From: Zoogloea sp041911615
Lineage (GTDB): Bacteria; Pseudomonadota; Gammaproteobacteria; Burkholderiales; Rhodocyclaceae
Length of the DNA: 64,000 nt
Reading direction: 5' to 3'
Assembly: GCF_041911615.1 (NCBI RefSeq)
Contig: NZ_JAYROR010000101.1
Coordinates: 1 to 64,000, forward strand
The position numbers and the translations under genes are program-made. This document shows, piece by piece, positions 55,168-63,439 of this stretch (position 1 is its first letter; every line of letters begins with the position of its first letter). The notes beneath the pieces were generated by a model. That model saw only the letters and a program-made list of their open reading frames with translations. It was not told the origin of the DNA and searched no databases.

Positions 55168-56382
55168 TCAGATCTTGGCGGCGGTGAGGTGCGGAGCGCC
55201 CCAGGTGGTGCGCCAGCGGCGCTTGACGGCGGTGAGGCCGAGCAGCGCGGCGATGGCCAGCGCGGCGAAGATCAGGAAGCCGGACTGGTAGCTGCCGGTC
55301 ACCTGCTTGCTGTAGCCGAGGCTGGAGGCGAGGTAGAAGCCGCCCACGCCGCCGGCCATGCCGACGAGGCCGGTCATCACGCCGATCTCCTTGCGGAAGC
55401 GCTGCGGCACCAGCTGGAACACTGCCCCGTTGCCCATGCCGAGCGACAGCATGGCACAGACGAAGATCGCCAGCGCCTGCCACGCTTCGGGCAGGCCGAC
55501 GCTGACGATGGCGAGGAACAGCGCGGCCAGCACGTACATGGCGGTGAGGCTCTTGATGCCGCCGATGCGATCGGCCACGTTGCCGCCGATGGGGCGCACC
55601 AGGCTGCCGGCGAACACGCAGGCGGCGGTGAAGAAGCCGGCGGTCTTCGGGTCGAGCCCGTACTGGGTGTTGAAGTAGATGGTGAGCGAGGAAGCCAGCC
55701 CCACGAAGCCGCCGAAGGTCACCGAGTAGAAGAACATGAACCACCAGGCGTCCTTGTCGCGCAACACGGCGAGGTATTCGGTGAGCGACTTGGCCGGCGG
55801 GCATTCGGGGGCGTCCTTGGCGAGGACGAGGTAGGCCACGAAGACCATCGACAGCGGGATCAGCGCCAGGCCGAAGACATTGGTCCAGCCATAGGCGGCG
55901 GCGAGACCGGGGCCGAACAGCGCGGCCAGCGCGGTGCCGGAGTTGCCGGCGCCGGCGATGCCGAGCGCGGTGCCCTGGTGTTCGGGCGGATACCAGCGTG
56001 AGGCGAGCGGCAGCGCCACCGCGAAGGCCGCGCCGGCCACTCCGAGGAAGAGGCCGAGAATCAGCGTCTGCGCGTAGCTGTGGATGCCGAACTTCCAGGC
56101 CACGGTCAGCGCGGCGATCACGATGAGCTGGCCGATGGCGCCGGCCATCTTGGGCTTGAGGTGGTCCACCAGCACGCCCATGACGAGGCGCAGCAGCGCG
56201 CCGGCGAGCACCGGGGTGGCGACCATCAGGCCCTTCTGGGCATGGGTCAGGCCAAGGTCGGCGGCGATCTGCACGCCCAGAGGGCCGAGCAGCACCCACA
56301 CCATGAAGGCGAGGTCGAAGTAGAGGAAGGCGGCCAGCAGCGTGGGCGTGTGACCGGCCTGGAGGAAGGATTTGCGATCCAT
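55168..56382 (-). CDS. nasA: Nitrate/nitrite transporter, MFS (NarK/NasA type)
   Basis: 404 residues, about 12 membrane segments, with the nitrate-signature regions of NNP porters: GAGNSGTALAALFGPGLA and GMAGGVGGFYL, and conserved Arg in the early helices (LRLVMGVLVDHLKPK). It takes up nitrate for assimilation, or exports nitrite. AAGGAG lies 8 bases upstream. It follows nirD in the same operon, which argues for an assimilatory role. No nitrate reductase gene (nasC) is in the window. Confidence 0.94.
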   Translation of the reverse strand: MDRKSFLQAGHTPTLLAAFLYFDLAFMVWVLLGPLGVQIAADLGLTHAQKGLMVATPVLAGALLRLVMGVLVDHLKPKMAGAIGQLIVIAALTVAWKFGIHSYAQTLILGLFLGVAGAAFAVALPLASRWYPPEHQGTALGIAGAGNSGTALAALFGPGLAAAYGWTNVFGLALIPLSMVFVAYLVLAKDAPECPPAKSLTEYLAVLRDKDAWWFMFFYSVTFGGFVGLASSLTIYFNTQYGLDPKTAGFFTAACVFAGSLVRPIGGNVADRIGGIKSLTAMYVLAALFLAIVSVGLPEAWQALAIFVCAMLSLGMGNGAVFQLVPQRFRKEIGVMTGLVGMAGGVGGFYLASSLGYSKQVTGSYQSGFLIFAALAIAALLGLTAVKRRWRTTWGAPHLTAAKI

Positions 56383-56521
56383 TTCGGGACTCCTTGGGAT
56401 GAGTTGGGCCTGGCGGCGCCTGGGGGCGCTGCCTGAGCGGTGCTTGCGGATTCGGGAGATTCACGCCCCGGGGGCGGCGGGGGAGACGCCGGGGCGGACG
56501 CCGTCCCCGTGACGTGAGCGG

Positions 56522-56833
56522 CTAGAGGTCGAGGAACACGTCGCCGTCCTCGACCTTGACCGGGAAGGGCTTGACGCAGCCCACGTCGGGCGCCACCACC
56601 TGCCCGTCCGTGAGCTGGATCTTCCAGCTGTGCAGCGGACAGGTGACAGTCGTGCCGTGGACGATGCCCTGGGACAGGGGGCCGGCCTTGTGCGGGCACT
56701 TGTCGCGCACCGCGAAGACCGCGTCGCCGTCGCCACGGAACACCGCGATGCGGCCGTGGACCTGGCTGTCGATGACACGCGAGCCGAGCAGCGGAATGTC
56801 GACCACGGGGCAGATTCGCTTCCAGTTGCGCAT
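56522..56833 (-). CDS. nirD: Nitrite reductase small subunit NirD, Rieske type
   Basis: 103 residues. Complete Rieske ligands are present: CPHKAGPLSQ and CPLHSW, each giving a Cys and a His for a [2Fe-2S] centre. E. coli NirD lacks these ligands, so this is the assimilatory Rieske-carrying form. It forms the NAD(P)H nitrite reductase with NirB, reducing nitrite to ammonium. It begins 11 bases after the nirB stop. Confidence 0.95.
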   Translation of the reverse strand: MRNWKRICPVVDIPLLGSRVIDSQVHGRIAVFRGDGDAVFAVRDKCPHKAGPLSQGIVHGTTVTCPLHSWKIQLTDGQVVAPDVGCVKPFPVKVEDGDVFLDL

Positions 56834-56844
56834 GGCGGCGGCCC

Positions 56845-59307
56845 TCACACCTTGATGATTTCGAATTGACGTTTGTGGGTGCCGCCGGCGACGTCCTCGA
56901 CGATCTCGGCCCACGGGTCCTGGTAGTGCTGGAGGGCGAACAGCAGCCGCTCGTGCAGTGCCTTGCGCGTGCCGGCGTCGTCCAGCACCTGCTGGCGGAT
57001 GTGCTCCATGCCCACGCGTTCGAGGTAGTGGCAGGTGCGTTCGAGGTAGAAGCCTTCCTCCCGGTAGAGCTGGATGAAGGCGCCGCCGTATTCCATCACC
57101 TCGTCGTCGTCCTTCACCTTGCAGAAGAATTGCGCCACCTCGGTCTTGATGCCGCCATTGCCGCCGATGTAAAGCTCGTAGCCCGAATCGACGCCGATCA
57201 CGCCGATGTCCTTGATGCCCGATTCGGCGCAGTTGCGCGGGCAGCCCGAGACGGCCAGTTTCACCTTGTGGGGGCTCCACATGCCGTAGAGCATTTTCTC
57301 GAGCTTGACACCCAGATCCATCGAGCGCTGGGTGCCGAAGCGGCAGTGCTCGCTGCCCACGCAGGTCTTCACGGTGCGCAGGCTCTTGCCGTAGGCGTGG
57401 CCGGAGACCATGCCGGCCCTGGCTAAATCCGCCCAGATGGCGGGCAGGTCTTCCTTCTTCACGCCGAGCAGATCGATGCGCTGGCCGCCGGTGACCTTGA
57501 CGGTGGGCACCCGGTACTTCTCGGCGGCGTCGGCGATGGCGCGCAGCTCGGTGGGGTTGGTGAGGCCGCCCCACATGCGCGGCACCACCGAGTAGGTGCC
57601 GTCTTTCTGGATGTTGGCGTGGGCGCGCTCGTTGATGAAGCGGCTCTGCGGGTCGTCGATGGCTTCGTGGGGCCAGGTGGACAGGCAGTAGTAGTTGAGC
57701 GCCGGCCGGCAGGTGGCGCAGCCGTTGGGCGTCTTCCAGTCGAGGAAGCGCTGGGCGGCGGCCACGGAAAGCAGCCTGTGCTCGCGGATCGCCTTGCGCA
57801 CCTCGCCGTGGGAATGGTCGGTGCAGCCACACACCGGCTTGTTGTTGGAGTCGGCCGGCTGGTAGGCGCCGCCGACGGTGGAGGCGAGGATCTGCTCGAC
57901 GAGCCCGGTGCACGAGCCGCAGGAGCTCGACGCCTTGGTGTGTTTGCGCACGTCCTCCAGGGTGAAGAGGCCGTGCTCCTGGATCGCCTTGACGATGGTG
58001 CCCTTGCACACGCCGTTGCAGCCGCACACCTCGGCGCTGTCGGGCATCGAGGCGGCCAGGTTGTTGCCCTTGTGGCCCACGTCGCCCAGGTGGGCGTTGC
58101 CGAAGACGAGGTGGTCGCGAATGTCGCCGATGTCCTGCGCGTCCTTGAGTAGCTGGAAATACCAGGCGCCGTCCTTGGTGTCGCCGTAGAGCACGGCGCC
58201 GACGAGCCGGTCGTCCTTGAGCACGAGGCGCTTGTAAACGCCCATGCCCGGGTCGTGGAGGACGATGTCCTCGGTGCCTTCCGCCCCCGAGAAGTCGCCC
58301 GCCGAGAACACGTCGATGCCCGTCACCTTGAGCTTGGTGCTGGTCACCGAGCCCTGGTAGCGGCCGATGCCATGCATGGCCAGGTGGTTGGCGCACACCT
58401 TGGCCTGCTCGAACAGCGGCGCGACCAGGCCGTAGGCGGTGCCGCGGTGGTTGGCACATTCGCCCACGGCGTAGATGCGCGGGTCGTAGGTCTGCAGGGT
58501 GTCGGAGACGACGATGCCACGGTTGCAGTGGATGCCGGCCTTCTCTGCCAGCGCAACGTTCGGGCGGATGCCGGCGGCCATGCAGACGAGGTCGGCCGGG
58601 ATACAGGCGCCGTCCTTGAACTTCACGGCGCAGACGCGGCCTGATTCACCCTTCACCAGCTCGGCCGTCTGGGCGTTCAGCCGGAACTTCATGCCCTTGG
58701 TCTCGAGCGCGGCCTGCAGCATCTTGCCGGCGGTGCGGTCGAGCTGACGCTCCATGATCCACTCGGACAGATGCACCACGGTCACGTCCATGCCGCGCAG
58801 TGCCAGACCGTTGGCCGCTTCGAGGCCGAGCAGCCCGGCGCCGATCACCACCGCGTGCTTGAAGCGTGCCGCCGCGTCGATCATCGCGTCGGTGTCCTGG
58901 ATGTCGCGGTAGGCGATGACGCCCGGCAGGTCGCTGCCTGGAATGGGCAGCATGAAAGGCGTCGAGCCGGTGGCGATCAGCAGGCGGTCGTAGTCGGCGA
59001 CGATCCGCTCGCCGTCCTTGCCGGTGGCGACGACCGAACGGTTGCGACGGTCGATCTCGGTGACGCGGGCGCCCAGGTGCAGGGTGATCCCGTTGTCGGC
59101 GTACCAGTCCAGGTCGTTGAGGATGATGTCCTGGATCGTCATCTCGCCGGCCAGGACGGGCGAGAGCAGGATGCGGTTGTAGTTCGGATGGGGTTCGGCG
59201 CCGAACACGGTGATGTCGTACATCTCCGGGGCGATCTTCCGCAGTTCTTCCAGGGTGCGGACGCCCGCCATCCCGTTGCCGACCATGACCAGTTTGAGTT
59301 TGCGCAT
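56845..59307 (-). CDS. nirB: Nitrite reductase [NAD(P)H] large subunit NirB
   Basis: 820 residues. FAD/NAD domain (VMVGNGMAGVRTLEEL; VVIGAGLLGLEAANGLA) comes first, then a bacterioferritin-associated-ferredoxin-like Cys cluster (CGCNGVCKG; SSCGSCTG), then the siroheme-[4Fe-4S] core with Cys pairs CVGSEHC and GCPRNC. It carries out six-electron reduction of nitrite to ammonium. GGAGG is four bases before the ATG at 59307; the open frame upstream is the leader. Expression is predicted to be sigma-54/NtrC-controlled. Confidence 0.97.
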   Translation of the reverse strand: MRKLKLVMVGNGMAGVRTLEELRKIAPEMYDITVFGAEPHPNYNRILLSPVLAGEMTIQDIILNDLDWYADNGITLHLGARVTEIDRRNRSVVATGKDGERIVADYDRLLIATGSTPFMLPIPGSDLPGVIAYRDIQDTDAMIDAAARFKHAVVIGAGLLGLEAANGLALRGMDVTVVHLSEWIMERQLDRTAGKMLQAALETKGMKFRLNAQTAELVKGESGRVCAVKFKDGACIPADLVCMAAGIRPNVALAEKAGIHCNRGIVVSDTLQTYDPRIYAVGECANHRGTAYGLVAPLFEQAKVCANHLAMHGIGRYQGSVTSTKLKVTGIDVFSAGDFSGAEGTEDIVLHDPGMGVYKRLVLKDDRLVGAVLYGDTKDGAWYFQLLKDAQDIGDIRDHLVFGNAHLGDVGHKGNNLAASMPDSAEVCGCNGVCKGTIVKAIQEHGLFTLEDVRKHTKASSSCGSCTGLVEQILASTVGGAYQPADSNNKPVCGCTDHSHGEVRKAIREHRLLSVAAAQRFLDWKTPNGCATCRPALNYYCLSTWPHEAIDDPQSRFINERAHANIQKDGTYSVVPRMWGGLTNPTELRAIADAAEKYRVPTVKVTGGQRIDLLGVKKEDLPAIWADLARAGMVSGHAYGKSLRTVKTCVGSEHCRFGTQRSMDLGVKLEKMLYGMWSPHKVKLAVSGCPRNCAESGIKDIGVIGVDSGYELYIGGNGGIKTEVAQFFCKVKDDDEVMEYGGAFIQLYREEGFYLERTCHYLERVGMEHIRQQVLDDAGTRKALHERLLFALQHYQDPWAEIVEDVAGGTHKRQFEIIKV

Positions 59308-59528
59308 GATGCCTCCGACGATTGATTCTCCCCGGACCGGGCGCGGGGCGGCCGATGCGGGCGGTAAGCCTTGGCAGGAGAAATCGTCGTTGATCGCGGG
59401 CGGGCCGCCGTTGGCCGTTCCGCGTCGCGGCTTCGAGCGGGAAGCTGCGCGCTTGCACCTGGAGTCAGGTTGCGGGCGGCGCAGCAAAATCGTTGTTGCC
59501 GCCCACCGCATTTGTTGGAGGAATTAAA
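59308..59528 (-). promoter_or_regulatory. Structured nirB leader, possible ANTAR (NasR/NasT) target
   Basis: About 210 bases from the predicted start to the nirB ATG. Two short stems with six-base loops occur in the minus-strand RNA: GCTTC-CCGCUC-GAAGC (59445-59430, extendable past a mismatch) and GGCC-AACGGC-GGCC (59416-59403), separated by 13 bases. ANTAR antiterminators recognise paired hexaloop hairpins with A at loop position 1 and G at 4; only the second loop fits. A terminator with T tract was not found. Confidence 0.4.
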
Positions 59529-59543
59529 GCAAAGGGTGTGCCA
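59529..59543 (-). promoter_or_regulatory. Sigma-54 promoter of the nirBD operon
   Basis: Minus strand TGGCAC-ACCCT-TTGC, perfect consensus in both boxes and spacing. Start is expected near 59518. Confidence 0.92.
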
Positions 59544-59605
59544 CCCTTGAAAGGCCGCGCCATTGACGAAAAGTCGGCGTGGAAAGGGGGGTATTGGCGA
59601 TATCT

Positions 59606-59626
59606 GGCGCACCTGGGTGGTGCGCC
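59606..59626. promoter_or_regulatory. NtrC-type binding site
   Basis: Perfect 8-5-8 palindrome GGCGCACC-TGGGT-GGTGCGCC, containing GCAC-N7-GTGC as in the NtrC consensus. Its centre is about 98 bases upstream of the predicted start, the usual enhancer distance. Confidence 0.75.
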
Positions 59627-59648
59627 CGGCCCCGCGCTGGGGCGTCTT

Positions 59649-60152
59649 TCAGGCGCCGCGGGTGCGGCGCTGCAGCAGGTAGGCGACGAGGCCGGCGAGG
59701 ATCGCGGCAAAGGCGAGGAAGGACCAGTTGGCGATGGTCAGGCCGAGGAAGGTCCAGTCCACCACCGAGCAGTCGCCGGCGCCGCGGAAGATCATCGGCA
59801 GCGACGAGGCGAGGGGAAAGCGCTCGAGCATGTATTCCAGGCCCGGTCCGCATTCCGACACGGCCGGCGGATACCACTGGATCCACGACTGGCGGGCAGC
59901 CACCCCGCCGCCGGCGACGGCCGCGATGGCCAGCAGGGTGGCGTAGCCGTTCTGGCCGCCGCGGCCCGGGTTGTGAAGGCCGGCAATGAGGCCGATCACG
60001 CCGCACACCATCAGCGCATAGCGCTGCAGGATGCACATCGGGCACGGCTCGATGCCCTGCACGTGTTGGATGTAGAGGCCGGCGGCCAGCAGGCTGGCGC
60101 AGGTTGCGAAGAGGGCGAGGGCGAGCAGGCGAAAGGGCAGGCGGGAGAACAT
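59649..60152 (-). CDS. dsbB: Disulfide bond formation protein DsbB
   Basis: 167 residues with four membrane helices. First periplasmic loop CPMC (in EPCPMCILQRYAL), and a second-loop Cys pair in SECGPG and GAGDCS. It re-oxidises DsbA and passes electrons to quinones. An ATG 11 codons upstream (60185) is in frame; neither start has a ribosome site. Its 3-prime end abuts the NtrC-type palindrome of the nir operon. dsbA is not nearby. Confidence 0.95.
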   Translation of the reverse strand: MFSRLPFRLLALALFATCASLLAAGLYIQHVQGIEPCPMCILQRYALMVCGVIGLIAGLHNPGRGGQNGYATLLAIAAVAGGGVAARQSWIQWYPPAVSECGPGLEYMLERFPLASSLPMIFRGAGDCSVVDWTFLGLTIANWSFLAFAAILAGLVAYLLQRRTRGA

Positions 60153-60235
60153 CGTCGGAAAACGCGGGGTAGGAACGAGCTTCATTGTAGCGGTCCGGGC
60201 CGTGTCGGGGGCCGTTGCCCGGCCCCCGCTGGTGC

Positions 60236-61024
60236 TCAGGACTTGTGGGCCTGGAACAGGGCGATGCTGGCACCGGTATTGACGAGCGCGATGCCCTGCA
60301 TGGTGGCGAGGCTGGGGTCGTAGATGGCGATGCCCTCGAGGGTGTTGGTGCCGAACGCGCAGGAGCCGCCCTGGAAGGTGAGCGCCATGTGCATCAGGGT
60401 GGTGTAGTTCTTGGACGGGACGATGGTGCCGGTGAAGGCGCAGTCGGGCGAGAAGGCGATACCGCGGATGGTGCCGTCGGCGCCAATGGTGAGCACGGTG
60501 GCGTGGTCGGTGCCGGCATAGGCGCCCGCCACGTCGCTCATGCCGATCACCTGGGCGCTGGGTTGGCGGTAGCTGGTGGTGAAACTGAAATTGCGGCTGG
60601 CGTCGCTGTCGTAGGTGGTGATGCCGTTGTAGCCGACGCTGCTGTCCAGGCTGCCGGCAACCCGCGCGCGGGCGCTGCTGAGGCCTTCCCAGCTGAAGTC
60701 CACGGCGTCGATCGCCAGGCTGGCGCCGCTCTGGGTGGCGCTGCCGACGATGGCACCGCCCGTGGTCGCGGGGTTGCCGATCGCGCTGTAGAGGATGAAG
60801 CTGCGCCCGCCGTCGAGAACGACGATGTTGAGGCTGCGGCCGGTGCTGGTGCTGCCGAACCACAGGGCGGCGTTCTGCGGGGTGATCGTCACGGGCGGCG
60901 TGGTACTGCCGGGGGCCGCCGCGGGATTGCCACCGCCACCGCCGCCGCCACAGGCGGCGAGACCGAGGGAGACGAAACAGGCGAGACCGAGGCGCTGGGC
61001 GGTAGTGCGGGAAAGGAGGGTCAT
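60236..61024 (-). CDS. Putative lipoprotein with poly-Gly linker, function unknown
   Basis: 262 residues. Lipoprotein signal with lipobox LAAC (Cys25), followed by seven Gly residues and a Pro/Thr linker. The remainder is beta-rich with repeated short motifs such as ALWFGSTSTGRSLNIVVLDGG and TYDSDASRNFSFTTSY. I do not recognise a domain; the build (Gly linker plus 200-residue beta domain) suggests a surface or periplasmic binding role. It starts at ATG 61024; an upstream in-frame extension contains no signal. No operon partner is obvious. Confidence 0.7.
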   Translation of the reverse strand: MTLLSRTTAQRLGLACFVSLGLAACGGGGGGGNPAAAPGSTTPPVTITPQNAALWFGSTSTGRSLNIVVLDGGRSFILYSAIGNPATTGGAIVGSATQSGASLAIDAVDFSWEGLSSARARVAGSLDSSVGYNGITTYDSDASRNFSFTTSYRQPSAQVIGMSDVAGAYAGTDHATVLTIGADGTIRGIAFSPDCAFTGTIVPSKNYTTLMHMALTFQGGSCAFGTNTLEGIAIYDPSLATMQGIALVNTGASIALFQAHKS

Positions 61025-61179
61025 GGTGCGCGGGCTGGTCCGGCGTTGGCCGGCGATGTTTTTGTAGATCGCTACAAAATGCCCCGAGTGCGGCGGGAGG
61101 GGCTGTGAGCGATTGGACGGACTCCGTAGCGTTGTCACTATTTGACAGAGTTCCCGGATTTTTTCGGCGGGTGAACGCA

Positions 61180-61205
61180 AGACGAGGCGCCGCAGCGCCT
61201 CGTCT
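61180..61205 (-). terminator. Hairpin downstream of argB
   Basis: 11-bp perfect stem AGACGAGGCGC / GCGCCTCGTCT, loop CGCA; the T tract is weak (TTGCGTT). Confidence 0.6.
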
Positions 61206-61231
61206 CGAGCCGGGGCCGGTGGGCGGTGGGC

Positions 61232-62131
61232 TTATTTGCTCTTGATCATCGTGCCGACGCCGTGGTCGGTGAGGATCTCGAGGAGCAGGCAATGTTCGAC
61301 GCGCCCGTCGATGATGTGCACGCTCTTCACGCCGTTGCGGGCGGCGTCGAGCGCCGAACCGATCTTAGGCAGCATGCCGCCGGACAGGGTGCCGTCAGCC
61401 ACGAGTTCGTCGATCTGGCGCGGGGTGAGGCCGGTGAGCAGCTTGCCCTGCTTGTCGAGCACGCCCGGGGTGTTGGTGAGGAGCACCAGTTTCTCGGCCT
61501 TGAGGATTTCGGCGAGCTTGCCGGCAACCACGTCTGCGTTGATGTTATAGCTCTCGCCGTCCTCGCCGACGCCGATCGGGGCGATCACCGGGATGAAGTC
61601 GCCCTTGTCGAGGAAGGAGATCAGGCTCGGGTCGATCTGGGTGATGTCGCCCACCTGGCCGATGTCGATGAACTCGCCCGGCGCATCCTTGTTTTCCATC
61701 ATCAGCTTCTTGGCGCGGATGAAGTTGGAGTCCTTGCCGGTGAGGCCCACGGCCTTGCCGCCGGCCTGGTTGATGAGGCTGACGATTTCCTTGTTCACCT
61801 GGCCGCCGAGCACCATTTCGACCACTTCCATCGTCTCGCCGTCGGTGACGCGCATGCCCTGGACGAACTCGCCCTTCTTGCCGACACGGGAGAGCATGGT
61901 CTCGATCTGCGGGCCGCCGCCGTGGACGACCACCGGGTTGAAGCCGACCAGCTTGAGGAGCACCACGTCGTGGGCGAAGCATTCCTTGAGGTGCGGATCG
62001 GTCATCGCATTGCCGCCGTACTTGATGACCAGGGTCTTGTCCTGGAAGCGGCGGATGTAGGGCAGGGCTTCGGCGATGATGGCGGCCTTCTGGGCCGGGG
62101 ACAGGTCGGAGGTGTCGAGGTGCTGGGTCAT
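61232..62131 (-). CDS. argB: Acetylglutamate kinase
   Basis: 299 residues, typical of the arginine-inhibited hexameric type with an N-terminal helix (DLSPAQKAAIIAEALPYI). Amino-acid-kinase motifs VIKYGGNAM and VVVHGGGPQI bind ATP and N-acetylglutamate; NINADVVAGKLAE and TPGVLD complete the site. It performs the second step of arginine synthesis. It starts at the ATG at 62131. It is not next to other arg genes. Confidence 0.98.
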   Translation of the reverse strand: MTQHLDTSDLSPAQKAAIIAEALPYIRRFQDKTLVIKYGGNAMTDPHLKECFAHDVVLLKLVGFNPVVVHGGGPQIETMLSRVGKKGEFVQGMRVTDGETMEVVEMVLGGQVNKEIVSLINQAGGKAVGLTGKDSNFIRAKKLMMENKDAPGEFIDIGQVGDITQIDPSLISFLDKGDFIPVIAPIGVGEDGESYNINADVVAGKLAEILKAEKLVLLTNTPGVLDKQGKLLTGLTPRQIDELVADGTLSGGMLPKIGSALDAARNGVKSVHIIDGRVEHCLLLEILTDHGVGTMIKSK

Positions 62132-62192
62132 GATCGGTTGCGGCGCAGGTTGGTTGCGGGTAGGCGCGATTGTAATGAGCCCACCGGCAAAC

Positions 62193-62223
62193 AAAAAGCG
62201 GGAAGATTGCGCTTCCCGCTTTT
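62193..62223. terminator. Bidirectional terminator between hsp20 and argB
   Basis: AAAAAGCGGGAAG / CTTCCCGCTTTT stem with loop ATTGCG, about 20 bases after the hsp20 stop. Confidence 0.88.
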
Positions 62224-62244
62224 GTGGCTGGGCCGCTCCGGCGT

Positions 62245-62664
62245 TCAGTCGATCACGAGGCGCTTGGCCTGGGCGGCGATCTTCTTGGGCAGGTTCAGTT
62301 CCAGCACGCCGTCGGTGAAGCGGGCGGAGGCCCTGGATTCGTCGACGTCCTGGCCGAGCTGGAAGCTGCGCGACACCTGACCGAAGTAACGCTCGGTGCG
62401 CAGCACGCGTTCGCCTTCCTTCTCTTCCTTGTCCTGCTTGCGCTCCGCGCTGATCGACACCACCGGGCCGTCGATGTGCACGTGGATGTCTTCCTTCTTG
62501 ATGCCGGGCAGTTCGGCGTGCACCTGGTACGCGTCGCCGATCTCCTTCACATCGACCCGCATCTGCGGGGCTTCGGTGGTGGCGGTGCTGCCGTATTCGA
62601 CCGGGCGGACGAAAAAGCCGCGGAAAAAGTCGTCCAAAGGGTCACGGCGAGTCAGGTTGCTCAT
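62245..62664 (-). CDS. Small heat-shock protein Hsp20 (alpha-crystallin family)
   Basis: 139 residues. A short N-terminal arm (LDDFFRGFFVRPVE) is followed by the alpha-crystallin domain (MRVDVKEIGDAYQVHAELPG; DGVLELNLPKK), where A-x-x-x-G-V-L is represented by ARFTDGVLEL. No C-terminal IXI motif is evident in RLVID. Such ATP-independent chaperones hold unfolding proteins. AGGAG lies 10 bases before the ATG, and a sigma-32-type promoter is upstream. Confidence 0.94.
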   Translation of the reverse strand: MSNLTRRDPLDDFFRGFFVRPVEYGSTATTEAPQMRVDVKEIGDAYQVHAELPGIKKEDIHVHIDGPVVSISAERKQDKEEKEGERVLRTERYFGQVSRSFQLGQDVDESRASARFTDGVLELNLPKKIAAQAKRLVID

Positions 62665-62722
62665 GCGTAAATCTCCTTGTCCTGGTTGCGGTATCGAGGG
62701 CCGGGTGCCCTCTCTGATCCGT

Positions 62723-62751
62723 ATATAGGGTGCGCGTCGGAGGACTTCAAG
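62723..62751 (-). promoter_or_regulatory. Sigma-32 (heat-shock) promoter of hsp20
   Basis: Minus strand CTTGAA (62751-62746), 15 bases, CCCTATAT (62730-62723) fits the RpoH consensus CTTGAA-N13-17-CCCATnT; the leader is about 50 bases. Confidence 0.75.
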
Positions 62752-62800
62752 TGGGTCGGAGCGGCTACACTCCCGCCCTCGACGACCGAAGGAGTTGCCC

Positions 62801-63004
62801 ATGGAAAAACCGCTGTTCCCGCCGCCCACCAATGTCTGTCCCGCGTGCGGCGCGCAATTCACCTGCGGCATGAACGCCGGCGAGACGACCTGCTGGTGCA
62901 CGGCCTTTCCGCCCCTGCTGGCGGTGCCGGCCGACGAACAGACGGGTAGCTGCTATTGCCCGGATTGCCTCAGGAAGCGGATCGAGGCGGCACCGCCGCG
63001 CTGA
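62801..63004 (+). CDS. Cysteine-rich CWC-family protein
   Basis: 67 residues with eight Cys: NVCPACGAQFTCGM, TTCWCTAFP and SCYCPDCL. This is the Cys_rich_CWC family, presumed to bind zinc or an Fe-S centre; function unknown. GGAG lies six bases before the ATG at 62801, which decides the start over a TTG two codons upstream. It is divergent from hsp20 and its tail overlaps the 3-prime end of nudB on the other strand. Confidence 0.82.
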   Translation: MEKPLFPPPTNVCPACGAQFTCGMNAGETTCWCTAFPPLLAVPADEQTGSCYCPDCLRKRIEAAPPR

Positions 63005-63434
63005 GGCGCTGCGCGACCAGCTGGATCGCGTCCCGATTGGTCCACGAGAACACCCGCCCGGCTGCGAGGTGCCACGGGAGCCAGGCGGATGCGGTGTGCT
63101 CTGCGGGGGCGAGGCGAACCGCCACGGCGGTCGGCACGCACAGGCTGAAGACGTGCTCGGTGTTGTGGGTGACGCCCGGCGCGTAGCGACCGCGCCAGCG
63201 GAGCAGGATCGGAAAGCGGTTGGCGAGTCGCCAATCGGTGAGATCGGCCGCCTCGGCGACGATGCCGGTCTCTTCGGCCACTTCGCGCAGCGCCGTCGTG
63301 GCGAGGGATTCGTCGGCCTCGCGGCTGCCGGTGACCGACTGCCACAGGCCCGGGCTGCCGGCGCGCTCGAGGACGAGGACGTCGCGCTGTGGGGTGTGGA
63401 TCACCACCAGCACCGAGACGGGCTGCTTGTAAAT
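62970..63434 (-). CDS. nudB: Dihydroneopterin triphosphate diphosphatase NudB
   Basis: About 154 residues. It aligns in layout with E. coli NudB (150 residues): YKQPVSVLVVIHT, WQSVTGSREADESLATTALR then EVAEETGI (Nudix box), RYAPGVTHNTEHVFSL and SWTNRDAIQLV. It removes pyrophosphate from dihydroneopterin triphosphate in folate synthesis. There is no ATG, GTG or TTG at the expected start. An ATT at 63434 lies eight bases after GGAG, which overlaps the stop of the barstar-like gene; this start is uncertain and may be a rare codon. Confidence 0.85.
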   Translation of the reverse strand: MYKQPVSVLVVIHTPQRDVLVLERAGSPGLWQSVTGSREADESLATTALREVAEETGIVAEAADLTDWRLANRFPILLRWRGRYAPGVTHNTEHVFSLCVPTAVAVRLAPAEHTASAWLPWHLAAGRVFSWTNRDAIQLVAQRLSAAVPPRSAS

Positions 63435-63439
63435 CGGAT

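Noticed and set aside
55091..56464. Minus-strand extension of the PP2C-kinase to 1028 codons
   Set aside because: It overlaps the nitrate transporter gene in another frame on the same strand; PP2C motifs start right after the ATG at 55090.
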